64,000 nucleotides of DNA from Gadus chalcogrammus (taxonomy: Eukaryota; Chordata; Actinopteri; Gadiformes; Gadidae): the NCBI RefSeq assembly GCF_026213295.1, contig NC_079425.1:12829474-12893473 (forward strand), given 5' to 3'. The position numbers were made by a program, and so were the translations under genes. The notes beneath the pieces were generated by a model. That model worked only from the letters and a program-made list of their open reading frames with translations. It was not told where the DNA came from and made no database searches. This document shows positions 1 to 13,760 of this stretch, in pieces. Position 1 is the stretch's first letter; every line of letters begins with the position of its first letter.

Positions 1-208
1 TGGAACGGCACGCGCCCCACTGAAATTTGATACATTTCATTTGTTTTTTATCCACGGAATGCGTTAGTGGCGCCGCACATAAAATTGATACATTTGCTTC
101 AGAAAACTTTTTTGTGTGTATATGCAAACTCGAGTTTGCCTGTTCACCAACCGAGTTCATTTGTAACGAGGAGTACTCGAGTAATCGATTCCTCACGCCC
201 ATCCCTAG
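1..208. mobile_element. Possible 3' end of a DNA transposon, cut by the window edge
   Basis: The segment carries CGAGTAATCGATT followed by a terminal CCCATCCCTAG near 198-208. That resembles the CATCCCTA-type termini of hAT-like elements in fish, which often carry CGATTAATCG-like motifs just inside the end. The other end lies outside the window and no target duplication can be checked, so this is a weak assignment. Confidence 0.3.
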
Positions 209-282
209 TAATTATGTTTTGGTTTTCGCGGCGCAGATAAGAGAAGGAAGATTCTACGCATGCATTCAGACATTGCGGTGTG

Positions 283-817
283 TGATAAGCTGTGTTCGAA
301 ATCATTCAAAATGGCCATTTTGTAGTGGTGTTCGAATTCTCGGTGGTTAATTTCATGCACTATACAGTGCACTTAAATACCCAAGGTTTTAGTGTACATA
401 CGATGTACCCTACATGCGGTCGTGTTTTTCCGAAGAAGCTGAATATCTGCGAAAACGAATACATTAATGATGGAGTCTCCGGCTTTCGTTTAGAAATGTC
501 AACAATTTATTTGGAATCTAACATAGAAAATGTAACATTCAAAATTACTAAAAAAAAACTTGAACAAGGAAATGTAACATTCAACATCAATACAACCTCC
601 GGCTTTCCTCGTGAGTACCCGGATTGTTTACATGATGTGGGCGCATCTGTCTGCGTCACACAAATACCCGGCGCATTTACTGACGCACATGACGTTTAGA
701 AATGTTCAGTGTAGTCTCCGAATTCTCGTTTGTTCGTTCCCTATATAGTGCACTATATCATGAACACTATATAGGGAATAGTGAGTGAGCGATTTTGAAC
801 ACAGCTATAGTGTATCA
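283..817. mobile_element. Non-autonomous DNA transposon (MITE-like, about 535 bp)
   Basis: The ends are inverted copies: TGATA then AGCTGTGTTCGAAATC on the left (283-305), and on the right (reverse complement of about 791-817) TGATA, a 6-base insertion, then AGCTGTGTTCAAAATC. A perfect 7-bp direct repeat, CGGTGTG, flanks it at 276-282 and 818-824 and fits a 7-8 bp target duplication. The inside is non-coding and internally duplicated: 318-375 resembles 702-757, and GTAACATTCAA occurs at about 532 and 573. The duplication length would suit a hAT- or P-like element, but the superfamily is not assigned. Confidence 0.6.
737..778. repeat. Perfect inverted repeat, 14-bp arms
   Basis: TTCCCTATATAGTG at 737-750 is the exact reverse complement of 765-778, with a 14-base spacer. 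It lies just inside the right end of the 283-817 transposon, as subterminal hairpins of foldback or hAT-type elements do. Confidence 0.8.
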
Positions 818-824
818 CGGTGTG

Positions 825-2390
825 AGTACAAGATGTGTTCGGCTGCCAGATCGGCTCGGGGTCCTATGTTTACAGATGACGTATTGACACTTGACGCATC
901 GACACGGACAAAGCCAACGGACAAAACCCGGAAGGGTAGTTTATAAACGGTGCTCAATCAGTTTTGATTTCATTGAACGGAGACCGTTATCTCACAAAGA
1001 CATTTGAAACACGTCTAAAAGCACCGATGAACGCATATTTTTATTTTCACATATGTTAAAGTAAGGATTGGCATTGTTAAAGTTAGATATTAAGACATTA
1101 TTTTCTAGTTTCTATTAACTGTAATTGAAGAACTTGGACAGTCATATGATTGGTGAGATTTTATTTGCTCATGCCAAACATAATAAATAAGACAATACAT
1201 TGATACAACTGAGGAACAGCTAAATATAAATCCATAAAAAACGGCATGTTTACATCCCATGGTGAATTGAGGATGAATTCATGAATGTCTTCATATTAGA
1301 TATACCACCTATTCATTGACATTTCTTTTTTTTTTACAATTTTCCAGATGGTCAATGAATTGTATCCTTGCCTATACAACTAATAACAATAAAAAAATGT
1401 AAAATCTTTCTCGTTTCCACTAGGGGTATCTTAGCTCTATAGTTTAAAAAACATCTGTAAAATAGTACAAATTTCAAGGTAGGCCAATAAGAATGTATAT
1501 AATGTGTTACCACATTCAGCTGTATTTGTGTATGTGAATTGCAGTGTATGTGTTTGGATACACACACGGGCACACACACTGACATAAGAGCGGAAAAACA
1601 CTGACACACCGGCTACTGAGTGACGCGCATGCAAATTTAATGACATCGTTCACAGGAAGTGCGTCATTATTGCGCACTAGGACCCGCCGCCTGACATGCA
1701 TACCCAATCGAATTCCACACACTTTTGCGTTTTGACGCCGCTTTTGTGTCTTCTGTTCAGACCATCATCATGTAAACGTAGCCTAAAGGATACTTTTTTC
1801 AATTTTGGTTTTAGGTCATTAACACATTAGGCCTGATTTCAGGATGCATTATAGCCAAATGATTGTTACACATCAAAGTGTATCCGGTTTATTAAGCACA
1901 TTCATTGTTTCAGATCATTAAGCCACACAAAGATCAGTTTTTTACTCTGGCTAAGTCTGATGGTGTCCTAGATCTGAGAATATTGTCTGCTTTGTCGGCA
2001 AGGGTAAATATTTGCATTGCCTCGTAAAGCCGTTTTCACACTAAGCCGTTTGGGACATGCCGACACTTGACGTGATCCTAATGTGTTTTTCCTCAGGGCA
2101 TGTGAGTGAAGACAGACCTTCAACAGTCATTGACCTGATGGTTGATGAGATAACAAGGCTGGCCAATCAATCACTTGCATGGCTATAAAGATGTCGAAGG
2201 GCCTAATGTGCTCTGTTAGACCTGTAACGTCTGATGACGATGTTGATGGCACCAAGAAATGTTATTATAAAACACTGCCATTATCTCGTCCTGCAGCGTT
2301 CGGGTTCAGTGATTCATGCGTTCGTGTTCTGTATCAATCTAAGTGTTTCCTCCTTAAAAAAAATGGAGGGAGAACAGGTCAGACCTACCT
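825..2390. other. Intergenic sequence, no gene seen
   Basis: No exon-like open frame or RNA gene is visible. Two CpG-containing islets (about 840-965 and 1615-1770) contrast with AT-rich surroundings. A short run of TGTG/CACA lies near 1535-1600. The phrase GACACTTGACG occurs at about 886 and again near 2063, which may mark remnants of one old repeat. Confidence 0.5.
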
Positions 2391-2395
2391 CTATG

Positions 2396-2725
2396 CTGGA
2401 AGGAGGAGGGGAGAGGAGAGAAAGAGAGGAGGGGTGAATAAGAGATGAGAGGAAGGTAACGGAGAGAAGGTGAGAGGAACGGAAAGGAGAGAGAGAGGAC
2501 CCATCTGCGAAGGAATGTTGTGATGTCATAAAGCCGCTTCAAATGGAGCTCCAAAACAAGTTGACTCCTCCAGACATGCACAATCGATTAAGCACCTTCA
2601 CTTCAAAGGCTGAGGAGCCAGCCTCACTTCTAGGTGAGGAGAAAAGAAGTGGAGGAGGGCAGAGGAGGAGGACAGAGTGGAGATGGAAGTGGAGGGGGAG
2701 AAAAGGGGGAGGGAGAGTGGGGAGC
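2396..2725. repeat. Purine-rich (GA/GGA) low-complexity tracts
   Basis: Two strand-asymmetric G+A tracts (about 2396-2500 and 2632-2725) flank about 130 bp of mixed sequence. Both are made of GGA, GAGA and GGGAG units without a fixed period. The short open frames across them are by-products of the biased composition. Confidence 0.7.
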
Positions 2726-2758
2726 CTCCTTCACAGAGATGATCTTATTATGCATATC

Positions 2759-3350
<592 letters not shown>

Positions 3351-3463
3351 AAGGTTTGGTTTTAGCTTAAGGGTTTGAGTTTATGGTTAGGGTTTAGGCA
3401 TTGGTTATAGGGTTAGGTTTTGGTTTTACTGTTAGGTTTGGTTTTAGGGTTAGGGTAAGGGTT
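3351..3463. repeat. Degenerate TTAGGG-like (telomere-type) repeat
   Basis: Repeated GGTTTGGTTTTAG, GGTTAGGGTTTAGG and TTAGGGTTAGGGTAAGGG blocks make a G/T-rich array of about 110 bp in which two perfect TTAGGG units occur near 3447-3458. It could be an interstitial telomere-like tract or a G/T-rich minisatellite of independent origin; the units are too varied to decide. Confidence 0.65.
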
Positions 3464-4235
3464 CTGTTCTAGTGATGATGGTCCCAGGGTAGGGCCCACA
3501 GTAGCAGTTGGATGGGTGGAACTTGGACGGGGATTGTTCCCAAGACAGACCCTCAATGCCTCTGAACTCGAAACTAAATAAAATCATAACTTATACCTTC
3601 CTAATAGTGGGATGATATCCTATATTTATCCTAATGGTCACTGGAGAACATTCTCACACACGTATAGATGTTTTCCTTTATCCCATGGTACAATTTAAAC
3701 ATCCATTTAGTATAAATGTAAAAAGAAAATAATATTTCAAAAAGCATTGAGGATTAATGGAAACAAAGAATGTATTACATATATCTTTTTTCATTATTAT
3801 TATTTGGATGGCTACTGGAAATGTTATTCTTTTGGCACAATATAAACATAAAGGATGAGGTATATCTGTTATTTGGGTCATCTAGATACATAGCTATGTT
3901 ATACTTTTTATTATTCAAATGTTTTTTATTAATCTTCAGTGGACATAGATTTTTTTTATCAATATTACTATTTTTAGATCATTTTAATCAGAAGTGTTGA
4001 TAGGTCATCGCACTTTCCTTCAGTTGAAGGAGAGAGTCAGAGCTTTAATGAAATTCGGTCGGACAGACTCTTGTGTGCGTTCCCTGAATTTCTGCATATT
4101 TATGAACGTTTGAAGGTAAGATTTAGGGTCTTGTGTTTGTTTTCCATAAACACTGCAGGTATTGATGTGTCTGCTGCTGTTTACCATGATGTTAGGAACA
4201 TGGTGAAAATATGTCCTTGACGTAATGGAACCACT
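3464..4235. other. Intergenic sequence, no gene seen
   Basis: Mostly AT-rich. A block at about 4005-4115 is of higher complexity and contains a TGCATATTTATGAA motif; it may be functional, but nothing in the window proves that. Confidence 0.4.
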
Positions 4236-4240
4236 CGTTC

Positions 4241-4412
4241 CTTCCCCTCTCTATCTCTCTCTTTTTTTTATCTTGCTCCCTCTAATTCATTCTCTCTCTC
4301 TCACTCCTACCTTGCTCTCTCTTTCTCTTTCTGGCTCCCTCTTTCTCTCTATCTGTTTCTTTCTGTGTCTTTCTCCCCTTCACTTTTGCTCTCCTACTCC
4401 CTGTCTCTCTCG
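4241..4412. repeat. Polypyrimidine (CT-rich) tract
   Basis: About 170 bases of nearly pure C+T on the + strand, built from TCTCTC, CTTTCTCT and CTCCCT units without a strict period. The open frame of about 150 codons that runs through it is leucine/serine-rich only because of this composition. Confidence 0.75.
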
Positions 4413-5990
4413 CTGTACATGCATGTATGTGTCATTTTGCGTGATGAATCCACGCTCCATAAAAGCATCCATTGCTTGTTTAAGAAGTATGCATATAAAT
4501 ATGGCGTGCAAGTCTTGCACAAATATTATACAGCAACTAATACATTGGAACCATAACGTGTACAAAGGATTGAGTGTTCATGCATTAATGGCAAATGACA
4601 AATACACACAAACTCCTTATTGCTTTCCAGTTCTTTCTTCTGTGACACACGCGGGATCTGAAACCATCAGAGTGTAGTGAATCTCCTGAAGAGACTCTTG
4701 CTTCTTAAAAAGATTGTCTCATTTTCTGTACCACCAGTATGTACTAACAGTCCCTACAATTATTTTGATGAGTTTGGGATAACCTAATAGGTAGAAAATT
4801 GATAAGGAAGGCAGGGTTGAAGGATTAGGGAAACTAGGTGAGCTAACAATTTGCCCCCATATGTGGCAAACAAAGATGTGCTTGGAGACCATAAACAACG
4901 TAAAAAAAACGGAAGTTAGTTTGAAGTTTGTGCATTCTTTGATAACAACCCTGCCTTGGAGCCCATGGGTGAATCACAGAGCGAGCCAATAAAAAGCTAG
5001 AAAACTGAGGTGATCTGCACACCAGCCCTTCTTTTGTACTGCTTTCTTAAAGTTCTAAAAAGACTTGCACTTTATTCTGCGGTTTCCTAATCTGTTTTCT
5101 AGTTAAAGTTTAAATGTTGTTTTCTACACAAAAAATGCATCTATGTTCTCAGAGTGCAGGAACGCTGGAGTGATTTGTGGAACAAAAGCCGTCTACATCC
5201 TGCCCCGCCACCCCCTCCTCCATCACCTGTGTGTGTGTTTTCCTGGCCTCTGCCCTCTTCTCTCCTCCCGACGCTAAGTGCTGTGCTATTGATACCGCCG
5301 TATTTACGTTAAGACCGTAGGCTCGCCTGGCAGCCCTTACTGTTTGATTATGTCATGATGTAACGTGGTACGGCGTTGCCGCGGGCAACAGATGAGAGTG
5401 TGATGAATGCTTGGTCCATATTAAAACGTTCATGTTTTAGCTATGTCTATTTGATAACAGCAAACAAACCTGTCATTCATTTCATTTTAAATGCCTGGGT
5501 GTGTTTAAATTACCACTACTTTAACAGCAAATATTTGGTCACATACACACACAAACACACTGGGACAACACACACACACGTTCCACGTAAACGACGGTAG
5601 ACACATCCACATATTTCTTATTCTGCTATTACATTGGGCGGGGAAGGATCAAGAGGGAAAATTAAAGAGTGGTTGTGATAAAGATTCTGGCTGATAAACT
5701 CAGCTGTTTCTTTTTTTTAGTTCAAGGTCAGAGATGAAGTAGTGTTGAGGTGAGATCTTTTACGAGGACGCAACTTGTTCTAATTACGATGCGTGGAAGT
5801 GAAGGATTTTTACGAGGACAGAACCCGTTCTAATTACTCAAGTTTTTAATTCTCCAAAGGTCTGTCTTTTTTGGTGCGACCCGCTCAGTTGACACACTTT
5901 CATGAAACGAACAACCTCGCTGTTCGTCGTTTAGCGATAATAAAAACTCAAGACGCAGACAAGAAAATATTTAGCCGCACAATGACGCAG
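4413..5990. other. Intergenic sequence, no gene seen
   Basis: No repeat family or exon recognised. A block at about 5160-5390 is unusually rich in CpG and C for this neighbourhood and is non-repetitive, so it could be a regulatory element. Short CA stretches occur at about 5540-5580. GTTCTAATTACG and GTTCTAATTACT occur 46 bp apart at about 5777 and 5828 in similar contexts (TTTTACGAGGAC), which is a small local duplication. Confidence 0.4.
5757..5840. repeat. Two-copy local tandem duplication
   Basis: TTTTACGAGGAC followed by AACNNGTTCTAATTAC appears twice, starting at about 5758 and 5809, so the unit is about 50 bp. The copies differ at a few positions. Confidence 0.6.
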
Positions 5991-7870
5991 TCAAGACACC
6001 GCAGCCCCCCTAGGTCCTCGGTTCCATTTGTCGTGTTTGTGGCGTGAAATCGTTGCAGCACATGGAAAAATCAATGAAACACGCAATGATGGCGTGTTCA
6101 TGGGTTCACAACATAACGGCAGGCTTCTGAAAGCCGCCGTGGAAATGTAAGACCTCTGGCACTTTCATTTTAACTGCAAAAAGAAGACCATGATGTGTAA
6201 CAAAAAAAACTGATAATTCTCTACTCTTGTCTAGAGGAAAGTTTACAGCTTTTTAGAGCAGACCTTAAGAGCATTATATCTTATTGGCAACACGTGGTCT
6301 AAGCTTAATTTTAGTCATACTTTTAGTCCCAATTCTTATGGGAGAATTAGTCACTACCTCACAAAGGCAGTTCTTGTACCTAGAATTAAAAGGAACGATT
6401 TGATGAGTAATTTAGCATAAAATAATACAAATAAAATCCTTGTTTTCTTACAACGCGGCACCAGTTTTTTTTACCACTAAGTGTCTCCTTGAGGGTAATG
6501 GAACAAGATACAATAGTATTTTTTCCTGACCAAAGAAGAGTCAATCGTCTGAGTGGAGGTCATGCTATTATAATCACAGTCTGCTGGGACAGAGGAGAGC
6601 TGTCAGTCCCCTGTGGGGAGAACTGGGGCCCCTGTGGTGGGGTACTGGTAAGGACTGTTGGGGGCACCCTAGTGGGTACAGTCAGTACCTTTTGATCAGT
6701 TGAAACAACAATTTGAAAGGGCACATAGCGTGTGTTGAAGGAGGTGTATGTGCATGCAAATCACACAGAAATAGAAACTGAAAATGTTATCAGGTGCTGT
6801 TTAAAACACCATTTGAATACATGAAAGTTATGCCAAGAAGATAAATATCTTTGAGGAGCCGTGCTGTTTGGCAGATGAGCGTCCATTGACTACATTTTGT
6901 TGTTAATTTGTCTCTTTATCACCAACAAAGGCATTTCCACAATGGCACTTAGTCAGATGTGTGGAATGTTGTGTGGAATGGTTGAGATCGAGATGCCGAG
7001 GATTTTAATTAATCAACTCACTGACAGGTATGTAACAGAGAGGTGAAAACTGAGTATATTGTGACAGCTCTCAGGTTCTTTGAGGGATAGAGAACTTCAG
7101 GGATATTTGCAAAGGTGGAGCTCAGAAGCGTACAGAGATGTCTTTCTGTTTTAGCTCCTCAGTTCATCCGCTCCCCGTGTGCAGAGGGGAAATGGAAACA
7201 AGAGCCAATCTCCTGGACACTGATTGAGCTGGTCCTCATCACGTCCCTCCGGATCTCATATTAAAGCCCTTGCTGCTTCACGCTGGCGAACACGCTAGGA
7301 CACGTCTCAGTGTTCCCTCGCCACAAAGCCCAACGTTTGCCCAACCGACCGGACAGATAGATAAAAAACACAACACATTTAGGTTGGTGGGGAATGAAGC
7401 AGAAAGTACAGCACAGGATAGAAACAAAAAGAAAAAGATCAATAGAAAAAGAGAACAAACAATTTATTCAATGTATATCTTTATACGCAATATGTATATA
7501 AAATGTATTGAATTTATGTGAAAATTGAAAACAGTTGAGCTTGACATTATTAACAGTAAAAATCCCTTAAATGTGAACTTAGAGAGATTTAATTATGGTG
7601 AATGTAAAGCAGTATCTTTGTTGAGCTCTTAAACATTTCAACATTGCAAATGCTCTTAAACATTTTGATCTCAAATTTTGTCATATCTTAGCAACTCTGG
7701 CAACAGCAATAAAGCTTGACAACGTAATTCCTTAGGGTACAAATGAAAATATAAAGATGATAACAAGATGGAAGCTTTGAATGGTAAACAAAAATTACCA
7801 CGAATTGTGGTCATATTGTGGTCAATATTCAAATATCCAACATGTTAAATCATGAAATTTCTACATAACT
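5991..7870. other. Intergenic sequence, no gene seen
   Basis: Unique sequence. A GT/GGGG-rich patch (about 6590-6690) and a CpG-containing patch (about 7150-7340) stand out mildly. No transposon ends, RNA genes or coding blocks were found. Confidence 0.45.
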
Positions 7871-7932
7871 TGATTCACTGATTAAAAACACTGTGTATAT
7901 ATATATATGTGTGTATGTGTGTATCTCTTTCT

Positions 7933-8340
<408 letters not shown>

Positions 8341-8880
8341 CAATGGTTTTTCCTCCCAGGAAACGCCAAAATAGAGCAGTTATGTTCAGCCTCTATGGAG
8401 GATACAAAGGTGAAATAAATAAAATGAAGTTGAAGTGTGAAGGTACTACAAAGCGTAACCTAAGAGATACACTCGACCGGTTCCTTCAACATAGCCGTTT
8501 AAAGCCTTCAACTGTCAACTGCCTCCTCTCTTCTCTGTGACTAGAAAGTAACATCCCACAAACACAAAATAACATCACACATTGAGTAGCTTCATTAAAA
8601 TAAATGTTTGATGCACCTTATAAGACTTTGCTGCCAAACATTTGGATTTGATCAAAGCCCCGGTTGGAAAACCATCGGGTCTTAAGGACTTAAGGCGACA
8701 ATGTCTCGTGAACAAAGTGTCGGGAGAATCCTGACACTTCTATTCCCAACCTCTGACACTTCCTTCAGTAGATACATAAGGTCTAGACAGACACTAATCT
8801 GAGTTGATATTACACTCTCACATTCCTGAGTATATATTTATTCATTCATTCCCACTGCAAGTTTAAGAAAAGATTGGATT
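8341..8880. other. Intergenic sequence, nothing recognised
   Basis: Unique sequence. GACACTTC and CTCTGACACTTCC occur close together at about 8730-8765. No gene evidence. Confidence 0.45.
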
Positions 8881-8885
8881 GAAAG

Positions 8886-8923
8886 TCTCTCTGTCTCTGT
8901 CTCTGTCTCTGTCTCTGTCTCTG

Positions 8924-8957
<34 letters not shown>
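8886..8957. repeat. (GTCTCT)n hexanucleotide array ending in (CT)n
   Basis: About ten near-perfect GTCTCT units pass into pure CT. The hexamer looks like a CT array with a G fixed at every sixth base. Confidence 0.9.
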
Positions 8958-10430
8958 CTGCCCCTTTTTTCTTTTTACTCGCTTTTATTTTCTCCCCCAA
9001 CTACCCACCCTTTCCCTCCATCATGCTCCTTAGGTCTGAAATAAGAGTGGCCCGGAGGAGAAGGATAATTATTAACAATTAATATTCATAATGAGGTCGG
9101 GTCCCAGGACAACCGGGCTGAGTCTCAGTGCAATAGATTCAGAATTCAATCTGTACTTTACATAAACCAATCAGAACGATGCACACTCCCGCATTCCACT
9201 GGCACCCCAAAACTCACTCTCTGATATTTAACAGTGAAATCTGTCAGGATTACCGCATGGTATCCGAAACCTACGAGGAGGAGAAGGAGGGAGGAGCATG
9301 GAGGAGGACAAGTGTGAAAGGGAGGAGGTGGGAGGAAGTGGAGGAGGTTGCAGGGAGAGGAATTAGCAGGGAAAGTGACATTCAAAATGTACTTTTTAAT
9401 TAACTCCAGTTCTGGGATTATCAATTTGTGTCGGTAACTTCACTCTGAGTGGGAATATTAAAAGTCGGTCGATTGCAGAGTCTATATCCAACGTTGTATT
9501 ATTTGATAATTTTTGTGTATAGGAGAGACACATTTTTTATTTTGATTGAAGAATCTGGCCACTTCTTGTGTTATACATGATGTGTTTGTTGTGGATGTTG
9601 TTTAGGACACAATCAGGTTCCTTTATTTACAGACAGATCAGTTCTGATGCTTTTTCCATAAAAATAAATTCTGAATATGACGCTAAAATAAAGGATAAAG
9701 TTGACATATATTAACATATGGGATAACAGATTGTTTAAAGCTTTATTGACTCCTAATTACTTACTTACTCAATTATTTGGTAAGCCTTCAGAATAAGAGT
9801 ACATTTTAATAACCATTCATTAAACAGTAATAAATGCAGTCATAAGAATGAACTTACAATTCTAGACAGAGTTAACTGTCTATGTCTAGTAATCACTTGG
9901 ATTTCATGTTAATTAAGGTTTTCATTAATTCATACATTATTTAATTGGGTATTCAATAATGTATGTATGAATAATATCTAGATAGATGGATAGAATATAC
10001 AATATGAGTACTTTAATGAACCTGAACACCATGAGTAAACTAGACACCATTGGAAGATGATTACCAGACCATTTGTTCACTTTCAATTAACTTTTAATTT
10101 TACGTTTACGCTTTTTACTGCATTAACCATTGTTAATCAACGGATAATAAGTGTAAACTTAGTGACAATATTTTTACTTCTTATGTATCAAAAGATCTTC
10201 CCCTCACTTGGAGCGACATGTTTAGCTGCACATGCTTAGTCTAAGTTTGCTGTTAAGTGTTTTCCCCTGTGGAGCCACCTTGGGCGTGACGAGACAGGAG
10301 AGGGCAGAGTTGGGATTCTCAGCAATGCCTGCGTTGTGTTCAGCATCAAACTTTTATCAAGACATAATGGGGATAAATGATGCATGTAATCAGTGGCTAA
10401 ATAATGCTTGAATATGCATGGTGGGCAGGT
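8958..10430. other. Unique sequence; candidate regulatory block at about 9030-9270
   Basis: The 9030-9270 block contains AATTATTAACAATTAATATT, CCAATCAGAACG and other compact AT/CCAAT motifs in high-complexity sequence, a texture often seen in conserved vertebrate non-coding elements. A purine (GGA) tract follows at 9278-9365. 9700-10020 is AT-rich with a weak 10-bp inverted repeat (CATACATTAT, 9931-9940 and 9956-9965). No coding evidence. Confidence 0.35.
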
Positions 10431-10434
10431 AGGC

Positions 10435-10640
10435 TGTGACCGGGTGTCTGAGCGGTCGGCTCCCAGGTGGATGGCCACCATCTGGCCACCCCTGCGCGCG
10501 CTGACCCGAGTGCCAGACTCCTTAGTGTGCACGGACGTGTGCACGGACGCTGGACATCATCTGGTCAGGCCCTCGCACACCTGACCACATGGACACAACC
10601 TTGCCATGGAGTTAGGGGACACACCACACTCTCCCACTGC
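10435..10640. other. CpG/GC-rich island-like block
   Basis: A locally GC-rich stretch in AT-rich surroundings contains several CACCTG/CATCTG E-box-like motifs and a 12-bp tandem duplication, GTGTGCACGGAC, at 10525-10536 and 10537-10548. It is too short and CpG-poor to call a CpG-island promoter. No open frame with family similarity. Confidence 0.4.
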
Positions 10641-13590
10641 CCACAACAGCACATAGAGGTTGCACACTTCTGGAAGCAAAGCTTTTCCTTCCTGAACGGG
10701 CAACTTGCTGGGTTCAAGTTTATTTTTACAGTATTACATTAAAACAGAATAGAAAAGGGGGAAAACAGAGGGTTTCCTTGATAAATTAAAGAAATAATAC
10801 ATTCAACTACATTTCCAAAATGCACAAATATCTGTGCATGGTAGAGTGGATGAGAATAAATGCAATGGTTGTATTGGTGTCGTCTTCTACTAACGTGTTT
10901 TGACAGGCTGCCATGTGTGACAATTACATCTCAATGTAATGAGAACAAAATAATTCTCGATCGTGTTACGTCAAATATATTTATATTTTAATTTAAAAAA
11001 CGTCCTCCAAAGTTCATCAAAATAAATTAATTTCCATTTAAGCTGTTCAACTAAATGTTAATAACTTGATATTATTCAGCCCAGTCTGATTATGTACGGC
11101 GTGGAAGAGTAGAAAGTAAATAGTTAATTGTGTTCACGTGTGTTAATCAGAGCTTTATTGATGTCTTATTGAGGGATTTCATCTGGAACATTTTCAAACA
11201 ACTAATAAATTGTAGGGCTGCGCAGCATTTTCAGAATCGGGTTTGCAAAGAAATTTATCAGCAGGTTAATTTGCAAATGCAGGTTTGTTTCTGCTATGTT
11301 ATCGAAGGAAATGATTTACAACATGTTTGTGTAGCCCTTAATCCACGTTAAAGTCTCAAAGACACAATTGAATAAGAAAAAGTTTTAATTCAATACCTAC
11401 ACATTCAGCTTCAGCCTTGTCTTTTTGTGGGGAGGAAAATCAACATTTCAATGCATGGTCATTTTTTTGTGACCCTTCATTAGTCCTTCCTAATCCCTTC
11501 CTCCATTAGTGGGTCCTGGCTTGTCCCTATCTTCGGCCGTTGAAGGGCCCTGGCAGTGGGCCCCGGAGGCCCAGATTCCGGCAGGCGATCCAACCACAAC
11601 ACCCTCCTCTCACCTCTCCTCACCTCTGATTAATATCAAAATCTCCTTTTAGTTCCAAGGTCCAAAAAATGAAGTGTGTTTGACAACAAAACTAAGGTTT
11701 TGTGTATTGATTGAAACTTTTGCAGAAGGTTGTTGATGGTTCTACCCTAACAAGCCGCCTTACGGCTGCTTGTGCATTCTGTTCCAGTCGTCTCCTTCCA
11801 AGGTTCAAGGAGGAGGAGGAGTGAGAGTGCAGAGGAGCCAGGGATGTATTCTAGAACACAGTCATGAGGTTTTTTTTGTACAGAGAATAATAAAGGCTGA
11901 CCAGAGCATTGTGTCGTTCGCATGCTAACAGTCTAGCATTGCTGCATTCATTTAGCTTTCAGACGATGACACGTGACATGACAATGAGTACTCGGCAACC
12001 TCCACTGACCGGGACACGTGTCTGGTTAGCCCCAGAGCCTTCCTGGATCTGCTCATTATGTAAATTACATCCCACGATGGTTGGTGTAAAGCACTGCTCG
12101 TGACAGCGAACAGGGCTTCATTTCAGCAATTTCTTTCAGAGAATGTCGAGGTTCTGACAATTGTCCCCGATTGGTGGAAAGTGCAATAGGGAGAGAGATG
12201 AGACAAACGGGGCGATCTGTGACTCGTATAACGGGAAGCATTCTGGGGTTTTTCAGCAGATGATTATTAGGGGAAGAAGATGGATTTGTCTGGAAGTGGT
12301 ACGTGTTCACTGATTTTTGGACTCGACTGAAGGATAGAATCTTCCAGACTTCCTTACAATTCTATTCCCCCCTGTAATGCCTCTGCTCAACTTTCTTACC
12401 AAGGACACGTTCATAATAATAATACTATAAATAAAGTCATGTTGACCGAAGAGAAGCTTTTCCCTCTCAGTGAGAGATTATTTTCAACTTTATAAGCGAA
12501 GAAAATCCTCAGCAGAAAGATTTTATTTTTTAACAACATTATGAAATTTTGTTAAAACGTCGCAAACTGTTGGGTCCGCCTTGTAAGAATAATAAAAGAA
12601 GGCCTTCAATGGAAATAAAACAGAAAATCCATAACAGAGTCCTGTGACTGGTATATTAGCAAAGCACACAGCTGTTTTCCCAAACCACCAGTCTCTCCTC
12701 GTTCTCTATCGACAACAAACACAATGAACACACAAGAGCAGAATTAGTATCTCTCAAGAGGAATCCACAGTTTCCTTCTGAAAGCCGTTCTGCTTTTACT
12801 AAACTCTGAGTAGAAATGAGCGCTTTGCCCTCTGTATGCACATTGTTATATTTAACAATCACACAACAGTTTATGTTTCTATTCATAAAGCCTGGCACAC
12901 AATAATTGGTTGTTTGTATTACAGTATTATTTATTTCTTGCTTGTGATGTACACTGCGTCTTAACAGGAGCCAACATGAAGTCAAAGGCTTTTTCGAGTT
13001 TCATGGAACCGTTTGATTACATGAATGTGGATACTTTTATGTACCTTTCTGCTTACTAACGAGTGTGTCAAATATCCTTACGTTCAGTTTACTCAGCTCC
13101 TAATTTATTTACTAGTGGTAGTTGTGTCATTATTATAGAGGATTTAAGACAATATTTGTTAACAGTGTTGGCTGCATTTTTTAACAAGTGCAGGTTTTAT
13201 CTTGCCTGACATCGCAGTACCAATTTGCAAATGCATAGTCTGAAACCCTATCAGTCAGTTTCAGATTTCCAAGGGGTGGTATGAACCACACTAAAATGCC
13301 TCTGGATGCATTGAATAGACCTATCACAAATCAGAGCAAGGATGCACGTTACACATTAGTGGCACCCATTGTGGTTGTTTATTAAAATGCATTGATGGCG
13401 CTCCTTTATCTGCACAGTCATCATAAATAACCCTCCATGTATGAGATAAACGATTGTGATTGGCCTTACCCAATCCAGGTCGGCTGGATATCTGTGGGAG
13501 GAGGCCAGACGCATATGCCAGATCAAATGAAGCTTGAGCTCGCAGATTCGTCTGGTTCCCAGGCTAGGATTCAGCATCAAGTCATTAAAT
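10641..13590. other. Unique sequence, no gene; several candidate regulatory blocks
   Basis: No repeats of note. 11490-11600 has paired CCTAATCCC/CCATTAGTGG motifs followed by a GC-rich GGGCCC/GGCCC stretch. 12030-12270 has ATTATGTAAATTACAT and ACAATTGTCCCC. 13430-13580 is mixed high-complexity sequence. These could be enhancers, but that rests on motif texture only. Confidence 0.3.
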
Positions 13591-13591
13591 C

Positions 13592-13760
13592 CCAGAGTAT
13601 TATATTTGATTTAGATTATCAAGCTTCAAATTCATAGTATTATAGTTCATTTAGTTTACTAAGCATTACATTAACGGTATTTTAGACCGTTTATTTAATT
13701 TATTAGGCCTCAGATCCACAGTATTATAGTCTATTTCGTTTGTAAAATTGTGTGGAAGAA
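13592..13760. repeat. Degenerate minisatellite, about 42-bp unit, four copies
   Basis: AGTATTATA-type starts recur at about 13594, 13636, 13677 and 13719, each followed by TTTAGTTTA/TTTAATTTA and an AAGC/AGGC...TCA segment. The copies are strongly diverged, so this is an old array. Confidence 0.65.

Noticed and set aside
3351..3463. True telomere
   Set aside because: The units are degenerate, the tract is only about 110 bp, and it is internal with unique DNA on both sides.
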